Counted from the first letter of the stretch, positions 9,208 to 19,577 are shown. The stretch is 64,000 bases of DNA from Dipodascopsis uninucleata var. uninucleata (GCA_030568195.1 JAJLTO010000005.1:62001-126000); one strand, 5' to 3'. Numbers and translations are program-made. The notes: generated by a model from the letters alone, not told the origin.

Positions 9208-11970
9208 ATGAATTGGCAGCCTCAGGCAGAGTACTTGGAACAACTAAGGATAGTATTTGCTCAGTCGCTATCTGCTGATAATGCATTAAGAGGAAATGCA
9301 ACGCATACACTAGAGGAGGCTAGACGCCAGCATTCCGACCTAAATAATTATCTTGTACATATATTTGTGAATCCTACAACAGACTCGGAGATTCATCTTC
9401 GTGCCTCTGCAGGTTTAATGCTGAAAAACAATGTTCTGACTCAATACGACACACCTGTATTTTCAAGTGATGTCCTCGCATATGTCAAGGAACATGTTGT
9501 ACTTGGTCTCACGCAGCCTATCAGCATCATAAGAGGAATTGCCGGTTCTATTGTTAGCGCACTTGTTGCAAAGGGTGGATTTAAGAACTGGCCTGAAATT
9601 CTTCCAAAGCTTATGTCTATGGCAGAAATTAACAGTCCTGTCGTTCAAGAAGGTGCCCTTGGTGCTCTTTCAAAGCTATTCGAAGATTCAGCGCAGCAAC
9701 TCGACAGCGACCCAGATGGTCAACAAGCGCTCAGTTTCATGATGCCAAAGTTTCTGGAGCTGGCAAGGGCTGGCTCTCCTCGTGTTCGAAGTCAGAGTAT
9801 ACAATGCCTGAACCATTTTATTCTTCGTATGTCACAGTCTTTGTTTGCTCACATAGACACTTTTTTAGCCACTCTCTTTTCTCTCGCCTATGACGTAGAT
9901 CCTGATGTCCGGCGAAATATTTGCACAGCATTTGTAATGCTTCTCGATGTTCGGGAGGATAAATTACTTCCTCATCTTCAAGGAATAGTTGACTATACGT
10001 TACACTGTATGGGCGATGAAGACGAGCAAGTTGCTTTAGAAGCTTGTGAATTTTTACTTGGTCTTGCCGAACATGAGAAATTAGCACCTCAAGTCATCGC
10101 CTTTTTACCTAAAATTATACCTGTCCTTCTAAGATGCATGGTTTACTCGGAAATGGACATTATGATTTACAATGGTAGAAATGAAGATGATGCTGAGATG
10201 GCTGATAAGCTGTCTGATATTAAGCCGACCCACGCTAAATCGCGTAAACATCAAGCTGCATCGAATGCTAATGCAAGAGAGGATTCTAAGAGCAGTGGGA
10301 ATGGAAACCACATGAATGGTGATGCCGACGATGAGGGTGACGAGGATGACAACGATGATGATGATTTGGGAATAGATCTTTCAGATTGGAATCTAAGAAA
10401 GTGTTCTGCTGCTGCTCTTGATATTTTGGCTTCTAACTACAGGGAAAAAATTCTAGAGTACACTATTCCTTCTCTCAGAGAAAAGATTGTCTCTCCAGAA
10501 TGGCCTGTGCGTGAAGCTGCTATTCTGGCATATGGTGCAATTGCTGAGGGTTGTGTGGAAGGACTATCTTCATTTTGGCCCGAAGTTTCACCTTTCTTTA
10601 TCCAATCTCTAAGTGATCCTATGGCTCCTGTTAGACAAATTTCTTGTTGGACTCTGGGACGATATGGAAACTGGATCTGCTTCAGATCAGCAGAAATTGG
10701 CTACGAAAGGGAATTTATTCCTGTTTTACAGGGCCTCTTAAAGTGTTGTCTTGATAACAACAAGAAAGTTCAGGAAGCTGGTTGTAGTGGATTTGCGAAT
10801 TTTACTGAGCAAGCTGGTGGGCTGTTGATACCATATTTGGTACATATCCTACGAACTTTTACTCTTTGCTTTCAAAAATATCAAACCAAAAATCTTACAA
10901 TTTTATACGACGCAGTGCAAACTCTAGTAGATAAGGTCGGCTATGCGATGGGAAGCAAAGAGTACATAGATCTTCTACTTCCGCCTTTAATAGAAAAATG
11001 GCAGGGTCTCGAAGATGACAACACTGATTTATTTCCACTTTTAGAATGTTTATCGTCTGTGACGGCTAGTCTTGGAGAGCAATTTGCTCCCTTTGCACCG
11101 CCAGTGTTTCAGCGTGCAATGACAATCTTACACAAGAATTTGATTCAAGACCAAAATGCTTCTCAGGACCCTGCAGTAGAAGCTCCAGATAAGGATTTTA
11201 TTGTTACTACGCTTGATCTTTTAGATGGTCTTGTTCAAGGTTTGGGTGTTCATGCTACTGAGCTTATTAACGCATGTGAATTTCCGCTTCTTGAGATGGT
11301 CCTGGTTTGCATGCGTGATCCCGTGAATGAAGTCAGACAAAGTGCGTTCGCACTTATTGGTGATATGGCGATAAACACATTTCAGTGTCTGAAACCATAT
11401 ATACCATCGATTATGGCTGAACTCATACAACATGTTGATTCGGGTGATCCTTCCTGTTCTGCAGTATGCAATAACGCGACTTGGGCTGCTGGTGAGATTG
11501 CTCTGCAAATGGGTGCAGAGATGCGCCCATTTGTGCCCGCACTTGTGCCGAAGTTGATTGAATTACTTGTTCGCTGTGAGCAATTAGAGCAAACGATTCT
11601 TGAGAATGCAGGAATTACGATCGGAAGATTGGGATTATCGTGCCCAGAATTAATTGCTCCGAATCTTGAGATGTTCTCGGCGCCCTGGTGCCAGGCTCTA
11701 AGAATAATAGGTGATACTGGAGAGAAGGAAACTGCATTTATGGGTATGTGTAAGATCGTTGCTGCTAATCCTACGGGACTCAATCATACGCTTGATAAGT
11801 TTGTCGAAGCGATAGGTCTCTATGAAGAACCTACTCCTGAGCTTATTCATATGTTCCACACGATTTTGCAGGGCTATAAAGGAATGCTCTCCAACAACTG
11901 GGAAATGCAGGTCATGAGTAAGCTTCAACCTGATCTTCGGCAACTTCTAGCTCAAAGATATAATGTATAG
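9208..11970 (+). CDS. kap104: Transportin / karyopherin beta-2 nuclear import receptor (Kap104 type)
   Basis: This 920-residue alpha-solenoid protein is built of HEAT repeats throughout. It opens MNWQPQAEYLEQLRIVFAQS, followed by the importin-beta N-terminal element. An acidic stretch at about 371-391 (DADDEGDEDDNDDDD) sits just before a Trp-containing helix (DLSDWNLRKCSAAALD). This is the long acidic H8 loop that distinguishes transportin/Kap-beta2 from importin beta, and releases cargo on Ran-GTP binding. Cargoes of the family carry PY-NLS signals, such as hnRNP-like RNA-binding proteins. The ATG at 9208 (context caaaATGa) is used because the 14 upstream codons start only at TTG. Single exon, full length (Kap104 is about 918 residues). 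Confidence 0.93.
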   Translation: MNWQPQAEYLEQLRIVFAQSLSADNALRGNATHTLEEARRQHSDLNNYLVHIFVNPTTDSEIHLRASAGLMLKNNVLTQYDTPVFSSDVLAYVKEHVVLGLTQPISIIRGIAGSIVSALVAKGGFKNWPEILPKLMSMAEINSPVVQEGALGALSKLFEDSAQQLDSDPDGQQALSFMMPKFLELARAGSPRVRSQSIQCLNHFILRMSQSLFAHIDTFLATLFSLAYDVDPDVRRNICTAFVMLLDVREDKLLPHLQGIVDYTLHCMGDEDEQVALEACEFLLGLAEHEKLAPQVIAFLPKIIPVLLRCMVYSEMDIMIYNGRNEDDAEMADKLSDIKPTHAKSRKHQAASNANAREDSKSSGNGNHMNGDADDEGDEDDNDDDDLGIDLSDWNLRKCSAAALDILASNYREKILEYTIPSLREKIVSPEWPVREAAILAYGAIAEGCVEGLSSFWPEVSPFFIQSLSDPMAPVRQISCWTLGRYGNWICFRSAEIGYEREFIPVLQGLLKCCLDNNKKVQEAGCSGFANFTEQAGGLLIPYLVHILRTFTLCFQKYQTKNLTILYDAVQTLVDKVGYAMGSKEYIDLLLPPLIEKWQGLEDDNTDLFPLLECLSSVTASLGEQFAPFAPPVFQRAMTILHKNLIQDQNASQDPAVEAPDKDFIVTTLDLLDGLVQGLGVHATELINACEFPLLEMVLVCMRDPVNEVRQSAFALIGDMAINTFQCLKPYIPSIMAELIQHVDSGDPSCSAVCNNATWAAGEIALQMGAEMRPFVPALVPKLIELLVRCEQLEQTILENAGITIGRLGLSCPELIAPNLEMFSAPWCQALRIIGDTGEKETAFMGMCKIVAANPTGLNHTLDKFVEAIGLYEEPTPELIHMFHTILQGYKGMLSNNWEMQVMSKLQPDLRQLLAQRYNV

Positions 11971-12763
11971 GTATAAATGGTTAACGAAAAATGGCAGCAC
12001 CATATTGGTCGGAAGTTGATCTAATTTTGCATGATGTATGGAAAAAGGTTTTAAAGCATGGCCATGTATATGACATGAGATTTCTTTTATATAATTCTAA
12101 AAAATTTTTGAGAGTTATTTAATAATAATATAATAGTAATAATAATGTTAGCTTCATTCATTTATACTCTGGTAACTCTTTGACTTCAGTTACTCGTTTG
12201 ATCCTAATTTACATATTCTCTCAAGCTGGTTTGTTGTGTTTTAGTGCATATAACAGTGGATTTTAGTTACCCGGATGACATGGTGCACAGCTCAAGTCAA
12301 TTAATGAAAATTAACATGTCAAAAAACCCTTTAGTAGTGCTTCGCAAAGCTGTACGTCAACAGACTTATATCTATTTCTACCTCAGAGATAAAGGTCGGA
12401 GCTAGCGGAATATCAAGTAGTGTCTACTTGACTTAGACAAGGGATAAGGCAGTATTGGACGTTTGATGATAGTTATAGCTGTTAAGCAAGATCAAAACAC
12501 ATCTAGGTGACGGACATCATAACGATAGTAACTAGGCGGGAGACAGAGGAGACTTTTCGAAGACACGAGAAATAAGATTGTTAGAAGAAATTAGAAATCA
12601 TCAAATTAATATAGCTTTTTAGGAAGATTTCAACATAGATTAAATCTATTACTTTTTTTGGCAGCTGAACTTCTTTCGGCTGATTGATTGTTGGAACTCT
12701 GTTTAAGGAAGAGTGATCGGGAAATAGGACTATATTCAAACTGCAGTAGGGGCTATTTTCATA
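11971..12763 (+). other. Intergenic region
   Basis: These 0.8 kb hold the 3' region of the transportin gene and the upstream region of the CASP gene. No ORF or RNA gene is seen. The sequence is AT-rich, with an AATAAT run near 12121-12150. Confidence 0.5.
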
Positions 12764-15331
12764 ATGGCGGAAGGCGACAGAGCAGATCTAATTCTAGGGG
12801 TCAACGAACCGGCAATCAGCTCCCAAGACATTGAAAGTTCAGATGCAGTAGATCCATCGAATATGGTTGATAGTGACCAGGTAGCGGAAGTTACGAATAG
12901 TGACCTTACCAAACAATCAAATGGTGCAAGTGTTGCAGTTGAAGATTCTGCTGCAAATGTATCAACTGAACTACAAATAAGCACAGATTCTGGCGCAGGA
13001 AACCAAGCTGATACTAGTACTGGTACCGCTAATGGACCGATAACATCCAGTGCACGTGCTGTAAGTAGTACAGCTACAACTATAGCTTCCAGTATCAATG
13101 ACACTAGTTTATCACTACAAGAGAGAACGACGCCGTTTGAGCAGGCATTAAAAGCTTGGAGAGACATTAATTTCAGTGAGCTGCAAAAGCATCTTGATAA
13201 TCAAGGACTGGAAATAGTTGAGAATCAGAAAATATCAGTCGTTGGCAGAAAAGAGTTAGCTGCGAAAACTAAAGAATTTCGGAGGCTTCCTGATGATGAG
13301 AAGCTACTGGAAATTAGATCGCTTCTTAAGGCTTATCAGACTGAAATTGACAACTTGACAAAGCGAGGAAAGAGTGCTGAAAGTGCGTTTTTAAATATGT
13401 ACCGTGTACTAGCAGAAGCTCCGGATCCATATCCTCTATTAGAAGCTACTTTAGAGTCAATTCTGGCAGCAGAGGAGCTCTCGGCATTGTCTACGGAAAA
13501 TTCAAAATTGAAATCACAATTGCAGAAATATTCAGATTATGACGACTTACGGGCAAAACTTGTGAAAGCAGAGCAGAAAGTTGGTGAGGTATCTGCTGCA
13601 AAAGTTGCTGCGAAAGAGGTAGAGCTGCAGGCTCTTCTAGACGAGAAAGAGAGAAATTGGAAGCTGCGAGAGGAAGACCTGAACAGACAAGTACATGAGG
13701 CTCGCGAACTGATTCGGGAACTTCGAGCGACACATGCTGTTACAGAAGCTCGTTTGGTTCAGCATGAACAAAAACTGGATGAGAATATTGATGGAAGGTT
13801 TGCTGAAGCAGAAATTATCGCCGCAGATCTTGAACGCGTCAACCTGAGAGCACTACAGACAGAGCGTCGTAATCTCGAGCTTCGTCAAGAATTAGAAAGA
13901 CTGAAGAGCTCTATTGGTATGTCAGGAGAGCCGTCTATGGATGATCAGTCTAATATTCGACAACGCATGGAGACTTTAAAGGACGAAAACAGTGCTCTTG
14001 GTAGAAAAATTGAGGCAATTAGAGAGGAGGCAAGAGTAGCTAAGGAAGCAAGTGCAAAGAGAATTGCTCAATTAGAACGTGACAATACTAGAAAGCAGTC
14101 AGAGATTGGTGAACTGAAGAATAAACTAAGGACTATGGCAGATTATGAAGACATAAAACACGAGCTGGGCATTCTTAAGTTTGTTGAATTTTCTGCAGAG
14201 ATTGAAGATGATGGAGAAGATGATTTTGATAACAGTGCCAAGGTGAAACATCAAACAGACTCTCTTGAACAGCTCCTTCTCTCTCGTAATAGAAAGCTTA
14301 CTAATGAACTCACCAATCTTCGTGTATCCCATGATTCTTTGCAGAAGCAGTTAAAAGAACTTGAGAATAATTTCAAGGTTACGACCACTGCATTAGAAAG
14401 TAGTAAACAGTTGAATCAGAAACTCGAAGAAGATCTTGCAGTTTTTCATGAATCAGTCGGCAGTAATACCGGAGGAAACTCTTATGCCGCATCACGGCGT
14501 TCTGGCAGGGGTGCAGATACCGTGTCGTTGATTGGTGGTTCTTTGAGGGCTGGGCTTACTAGTGTTGTTCCGGCATTGTCGATTGACGATAATGAATCGA
14601 CGCGCAGTGGAGCTCTTACACCAGGCGGTAGAAGCATTGATCAGCACATGTCTGATCTCACTATTTTGCCCATAATTACCCAGCAAAGAGACAGATTTAG
14701 GGCTAGAAATGCTGAATTGGAACAAGAACTCCGTTCAGAATACTCTAAAATCAGCGAAATGCGTGCACAGATCGAGACGCTTCAGCGCGACAACTTGGCA
14801 CTCTATGAAAAGACAAGATACTTGTCTACTTACCGTACTAGTGCAGTTAGTTCTGTCGGAAGCGGTGGAGAAAGTGGTGGAATATCGGGAACATATAGGA
14901 ATCAGTACGAAGAACACATTTCACCATTTGCTCAGTTTCGAGGACGCGAACAAGAACGCGCTTTATCGAGAATGGGCCCAGTGGAGCGTGTTATCTACGG
15001 TCTGAGCCGAGTTGCCCTTGCTAACAAAACATCTCGAAATCTGTTTTTTGCTTACATAACAGCCTTACATCTGTTTTTGATGGGCACGATTTGGTACCTT
15101 GCACTGGGTGAGCTTGGTCGACATGACTCGATTGGCTCTTCTCCTGGAATGCCAATAAACGATCCATCAGCAGCAGGTATACCTCCTGCTGCAGTGATCG
15201 ACACATCAGACGGGCCAGCTGCTTTAGATGGCAAATGGGTTTTGGCGAAACCGCAAGAAAATCTGGCGGCTGTTACTACGCAAGTAGCGACTGCAATCGC
15301 GACTGCGGTTGCTCAGCAAATGATGCCATAA
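12764..15331 (+). CDS. coy1: Golgi coiled-coil tail-anchored protein, CASP/Coy1 family
   Basis: The 855-residue protein has a disordered N-terminus (1-120), the CASP signature region (about 125-235, including GRKELAAKTKEFRRLPDDEK and YRVLAEAPDPYPLLEA), a long coiled coil to about 690, and one transmembrane segment at about 760-781 (FFAYITALHLFLMGTIWYL). A Ser/Gly-rich loop interrupts the coil around 565-625. CASP/Coy1 proteins are Golgi golgins that tether and sort vesicles in intra-Golgi retrograde traffic and interact with the COG complex. The TM is followed by about 73 residues rich in Ala, Pro and Gly that would face the lumen, longer than I recall for CASP. Start ATG at 12764, single exon. 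Confidence 0.9.
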   Translation: MAEGDRADLILGVNEPAISSQDIESSDAVDPSNMVDSDQVAEVTNSDLTKQSNGASVAVEDSAANVSTELQISTDSGAGNQADTSTGTANGPITSSARAVSSTATTIASSINDTSLSLQERTTPFEQALKAWRDINFSELQKHLDNQGLEIVENQKISVVGRKELAAKTKEFRRLPDDEKLLEIRSLLKAYQTEIDNLTKRGKSAESAFLNMYRVLAEAPDPYPLLEATLESILAAEELSALSTENSKLKSQLQKYSDYDDLRAKLVKAEQKVGEVSAAKVAAKEVELQALLDEKERNWKLREEDLNRQVHEARELIRELRATHAVTEARLVQHEQKLDENIDGRFAEAEIIAADLERVNLRALQTERRNLELRQELERLKSSIGMSGEPSMDDQSNIRQRMETLKDENSALGRKIEAIREEARVAKEASAKRIAQLERDNTRKQSEIGELKNKLRTMADYEDIKHELGILKFVEFSAEIEDDGEDDFDNSAKVKHQTDSLEQLLLSRNRKLTNELTNLRVSHDSLQKQLKELENNFKVTTTALESSKQLNQKLEEDLAVFHESVGSNTGGNSYAASRRSGRGADTVSLIGGSLRAGLTSVVPALSIDDNESTRSGALTPGGRSIDQHMSDLTILPIITQQRDRFRARNAELEQELRSEYSKISEMRAQIETLQRDNLALYEKTRYLSTYRTSAVSSVGSGGESGGISGTYRNQYEEHISPFAQFRGREQERALSRMGPVERVIYGLSRVALANKTSRNLFFAYITALHLFLMGTIWYLALGELGRHDSIGSSPGMPINDPSAAGIPPAAVIDTSDGPAALDGKWVLAKPQENLAAVTTQVATAIATAVAQQMMP

Positions 15332-18117
15332 ATTTACACGAAACATGCTGCTGTTCAGCTTCTGGAAGTCGATAACAGCTAAGAGCTATATTACTGGTAT
15401 TTGGTATCACAGCTGTAGTATGATACTGGTATTGGCAGAATCTTTGTGATGCGCACGGCATATTTATTTTGAAAGCATTTAATAGTTGACATAAATAGTA
15501 AATTATTTTTAAATCCTTGTCACGGACCAGAGAAGATATCATAGTATTCTTAGGTTCTACGTCATATCTGCCAATTTGTACCGATGCTCTTATGTTACCG
15601 ATAGTCGCGCACATACCTATTCTTATTGTTACCCTATATCTACCAAATTCCCTCTGTCTACTAATTTATAATGACTGACAAATGAAATGATGACATGCTT
15701 AATTCACTGTGAGTATTCGCATTGCCATCTGTCTGTTGCCTAGTCCAGATGGGTCAGCAGCTATATATTTTCCTTAATGTGCTGAGAATCACGTATGTCC
15801 TGCGCTTACCTTGTAGAGCTTTGCGGCCCACGCCCAATATGCAATTGCACGCGTGTAGTCTGATACCTCTCTTGGCCTGCTTTAAAGTAAAATATGTACG
15901 ACAACGTCGACCATTTCGCGGGGCGCACCAGAAAATAATTTCTTGATAGTTGAAACTAGTGAAGTCATTCATTCGGTCTCTGCCTCACTATGTCCTGGTC
16001 CTGCTAGGCGGCGAGACGACTCAGACAGCACGACCAGACGGGCAGGCTCTGCTGGCCAACGTATTTTTACTTGTCTCTGTGAGCTAACGGCTGAGCATTT
16101 AAGCGGCCATTCTTAAGGTCCATCAGTTGCACTATTGCGTCTAGTCTACAGGAAAGTATACGATCTCCGCAGTATTATAGTGTCTGTGGCCGAAATCAGC
16201 TCTATGCCAGCGACCTGCAATACCTACGGCAGTTTTAGGAGCTATGCGCTGCGCAGCATTTTGCTTAGTAATACATGACTAAACTCTTGAGATTGGGACC
16301 GCCAAAAAGAGTTATTTACTGGAGACGTGGTTAGCGTGCCGATATGGCAGTTTTGGTATAAAGTTCGAAGTTTCAGCGACAGGGACGAAGGCTCGGATCT
16401 GTAAATCCTTTCTGGCAGGTAGCAGCCTGTAGCTGCTAACCAAGGGCACACTATAGAGTAATACACAAATGGGTTCCCCCTTGCTTTGCATGCATTACAG
16501 TCAATTGAATTTTTATTACTGCGCATATGCTTTTTACGAGTTTTAGATCTCACCATTCTATGGTATGTACAAGTTCATAGCCGAAGGCTGTAGACTGTTT
16601 ATTGTAGAACGGGGTGCAAGGACTGTGGCCTCTTGCTATATGTGAGCAGCGGATACCACAGTGGAAGATGGAGATGGTGCGCTAGTACTGGTTAAGGGAT
16701 GTTTAGTGTGACAGAATGCAGAACTAGTAGCAGCGACAGAGTATAAGAAGCTAAAAGGAGCGGTAATTAAGGTAACAAATAGATTACAAAGAAAATTCAA
16801 TGACGTAAAGGAGGGTAAGCACTACAGATATCTATAGCGATGAGCTAAAACGCTTATTACTCTTGTCCTAGTTTGTCTAGCCGCATCGCAAGGTTGTCGC
16901 TAGCACGCTGAAAGGACATTTGGTCTGTAATTACTCGTAGAACTTTGAGCGCGACCATCGCAGTATCTGAGGTTAGGTTTTCAGAATCACACAAGTTAAC
17001 TCCACGGCACGAATCCACGTAGCGCCATAGCCGCTGATGCTGGCTGCATCTAATGTGCCCGGTCCTCGGCCTTCTAAGATTGGCAAACGCTGAGCACTGG
17101 ACGGCTAGACGAGGTGCATTGGCCAGGGTGGCAGAAAGAGAGAAAAAGCCACCGAAACAAGCCAGAAACCCAAACAAAACTCGGATTGGGTTAATTAGTG
17201 AGATCGGAAACTATTGCGAGACCTCGTACGCGTAGTACAGTAAAGTCCGCGGGTTTTTACTTTGCGTCTCCCAGACTGCATCTGTGCGAGCCGGGGCGCA
17301 CCGGCCGTGATTACATAGTGCGAAGCTGAAAGCATAACACGCGCTGCTACTTCTCCAAGAAGGACAGTTCAATTGGTGCTATGCGTACTGGTCCTGTAGC
17401 GCTCATTAGACAGCAAGACCAATGCTCTGCTGGTAGCAAATTCAGATGCGCTGACGCAGACATGCGCAGGAAGGAGGAGAGCGCTACAGAGCTAGTGACG
17501 ACACTGCTCTCGCACGACTCGAGAGACAATAAAAGAATTAAACCCCATTAGTAGAATTTCTATATTCAACTCTCTGTTAAAGAGAAGTTAACGAGATAGA
17601 GTTTTCCTTCTATAGGCCCGCGCTGCTGCAGCTTCCTACGAGAGCGATTTGGTCTGTTGCGCACGACATATGTAGAAGACACAGGCGCGTCGTAGTCAGT
17701 TGTGTGCAGCCAGCCTCTTTTCAGGCACTGCACATTGCTATTTTTGCAGCCAGCCACCAGCACACAACTAAACACCAAATACGTACGTACAGCGCTCCTG
17801 GTCAGTACTTACGCAGTCCTAGACGAGTGCTGAGAGCGCAGGCGCTAAGTGTAAGTACAGATTGCACTTTCTCGGATTTAGATTTCTCAAAACAGATTGC
17901 ATACACTCAATTTCAAATACAGTGTAGATAATCAAGAAACTTTAGTTGATCAAACTTTTTGCTTAGAATGCTAAACTCCGCGCACCAATTTGATTGGATG
18001 CTGAGAATGAGAAGTGTTAGTCATATGTTTGCTCCTGCAGCCTCTGCATATGTATCATTGTATTACACATTTACAGTATATATGGCTAACCATGTGAAGT
18101 GTGCCCCGCTCATCCAC
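15332..18117. other. Gene-free block with raised G+C
   Basis: This 2.8-kb stretch lies between the CASP gene and the bZIP gene. Frames are short (up to 112 codons) and match no family. Much of 15990-17870 has clearly more G+C than other intergenic DNA here (about 58% in 17281-17340). A 57-codon ATG frame occurs at 17381-17551 and a 50-codon frame at 17968-18120. GTAAGT-like donor sequences occur (for example 17851). It could hold a long promoter or an unrecognised noncoding RNA. Confidence 0.45.
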
Positions 18118-18124
18118 TGACTCA
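18118..18124 (+). promoter_or_regulatory. Gcn4/AP-1-type site TGACTCA
   Basis: A perfect TGACTCA lies about 630 bases upstream of the bZIP start codon and about 110 bases upstream of the first uORF, followed by an A/T-rich CATAAAAG. TGACTCA is the consensus half-site pair bound by Gcn4/Cpc1 dimers, and CPC1/GCN4-type genes can activate themselves. The motif is seen; autoregulation is inferred. Confidence 0.6.
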
Positions 18125-18232
18125 TAAAAGCTCTAGATATTCCCAGGCATAAAATTTTTTTTTTTCTTCTCTTTCTCTAACAATTAAGCCTGCATTGAAC
18201 TGTACTCCTGAGAATATTTAGAAATTGACAAA

Positions 18233-18244
18233 ATGGCTTTCTAA
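18233..18244 (+). promoter_or_regulatory. uORF1: ATG GCT TTC TAA
   Basis: This very short upstream ORF (Met-Ala-Phe-stop, context caaaATGg) is followed by T/A-rich sequence. Budding yeast GCN4 uORF1 is ATG GCT TGC TAA, so the two differ by one base. In GCN4 this element allows ribosomes to resume scanning and is the positive element of translational control. It lies 505 bases upstream of the main ATG. Confidence 0.65.
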
Positions 18245-18478
18245 ATCTTCTCTCTATTTTACGTCACGCTTTTCTAGGTTATATTTAGTCTTTATCTTAG
18301 AAAGCTATTCTCTACAGTCTCGTTTTACGAGTATTATATTAGCTCTCACAACTTTTTTCTTTAAAAAAGTTACCTCTCAGTGCTCAAAAGCTCCGGCTTT
18401 TCTTTTATACACCTTTTAAGTCTTCGCTTTGTCCGGTCAGTGGCCTTTCGGACATCAACCAACTCAATATAGCCCACC

Positions 18479-18571
18479 ATGGCCTCCACCGAGTTTTCCA
18501 AGCTGTTCACAGCTCAACAATGCAACAGATTCACATCAGAATCTAAATTACTCTGTACCTGTTTTGAATAA
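18479..18571 (+). promoter_or_regulatory. uORF2: 30 codons, strong start context
   Basis: The ATG at 18479 sits in CCACCATGG, the best context in the leader, and opens a 30-codon frame ending at TAA 18569-18571, out of frame with the bZIP. A scanning ribosome would be captured here, so it should be the inhibitory uORF. The end lies 178 bases before the main ATG. Confidence 0.55.
18520..18546 (+). promoter_or_regulatory. uORF3: 8 codons, nested in uORF2 in another frame
   Basis: ATG at 18520 (context acaATGc) opens Met-Gln-Gln-Ile-His-Ile-Arg-Ile-stop, entirely inside uORF2. It would be reached only by ribosomes that skip the uORF2 start. Confidence 0.45.
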
Positions 18572-18749
18572 TCAGTATAATCTACCTGAAGTGCCTATTC
18601 AGCCTTCTCAACGGAGTTTACGAAACACCTTCAATACGAATAATCAGTCTTATAATATACCTCGTCAGCTTCTACTTAATTTGTGCAGTCGATATTATCG
18701 TTACTTTCAGCAATCAGTGTATTTGAGTAATATTGAGTTTATAAAAAAA

Positions 18750-19577
18750 ATGGTCCTTCAAAATACTCAAGAGTCGTTTATTGACGTTGGTGTTGAGAGT
18801 ACCAAGAATGAGTTGTTCGACGAAGTTGCGTTTCCGGATATCTTTAATCTTCCTGTGGAGGATATAGTTGGTGATGTCTTGGATACTTCGCGTCGTTCTA
18901 GCTTACTCTCGACACCATATATGTCTTCATCGATTACTCCAGAGGAGATTCTTAACTCAGAATTTCCTTCGATAGTAACGTCACCGTTTGATTCGCCAAA
19001 TGACTTTTGTGATGCGTCTCCATTGTTTGATACGATGGATTCAAACTCTTCCAATTGGCAACCTTTGTTTTCTAATTCAGCGCCATTGCTTAATCGTTCA
19101 CTTAATTCGAGAAATCCTATTAAAGGAGATTTTTCTAACTCTGTTAATAAGTCTGCTGATAATGTCTCTAATGATTTTGGCGGATCTGAGTCTCCTGCTA
19201 GGAGGGATAGTAGATCGCTTAGTGAGTCACCTGTTGATGACGATCGTGAAAGATCAGAATCTCCTGGTGTTATAATTTCTTCGGATGGTTCTGTTGTGGG
19301 AATTTCTGAGCGTAAGCGTAAGCGAGTGACGTCGCAGTCATATTCTCGTCGTCCTCGCGCGGAGCCTTTACCTCCTATCGTTGTGGAAGATGCGGAGGAT
19401 GCTACTGCTGTTAAGCGTGCACGTAATACTCTTGCTGCTCGTCGCTCACGTGAACGAAAAATGTTACGATTAACTGATTTAGAAAAGCAAGTAGATGAAC
19501 TTCTCCAGGAGAGGGATTCTGCTAATGCACGTATCAAAGAATTGGAGAAGGAAGTTGCTCGGTTACGAGGCTTTTAG
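18750..19577 (+). CDS. cpc1: bZIP transcription activator, Gcn4/Cpc1 type
   Basis: From the first in-frame ATG (18750) this is a 275-residue protein, close to the usual Cpc1/CpcA size. The C-terminal 54 residues are the bZIP: basic region KRARNTLAARRSRERK (222-237) with the N-x-x-A-A-R-R-S-R contact set of Gcn4, then a leucine zipper with heptad residues L244, L251, A258, L265, L272. The N-terminal part is acidic and Ser-rich with a likely activation region (about 15-60). The family activates amino-acid biosynthesis genes through TGACTCA on starvation. Control probably involves the three upstream ORFs and the TGACTCA site listed here. The same frame stays open upstream to 18420 without an ATG, so a spliced or non-AUG longer form (up to 107 more residues, Pro/Gln/Asn-rich) cannot be excluded. 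Confidence 0.85.
   Translation: MVLQNTQESFIDVGVESTKNELFDEVAFPDIFNLPVEDIVGDVLDTSRRSSLLSTPYMSSSITPEEILNSEFPSIVTSPFDSPNDFCDASPLFDTMDSNSSNWQPLFSNSAPLLNRSLNSRNPIKGDFSNSVNKSADNVSNDFGGSESPARRDSRSLSESPVDDDRERSESPGVIISSDGSVVGISERKRKRVTSQSYSRRPRAEPLPPIVVEDAEDATAVKRARNTLAARRSRERKMLRLTDLEKQVDELLQERDSANARIKELEKEVARLRGF

Noticed and set aside
17381-17551. 57-codon ATG frame in the G+C-rich block
   Set aside because: Short, isolated, and its composition follows the local G+C; no homology recognised and no link to the bZIP frame by a credible splice.
18767-19537. 256-codon open frame antisense to the bZIP gene
   Set aside because: It exactly mirrors the bZIP coding region and its composition follows from the codon use of the real gene; no family resemblance.
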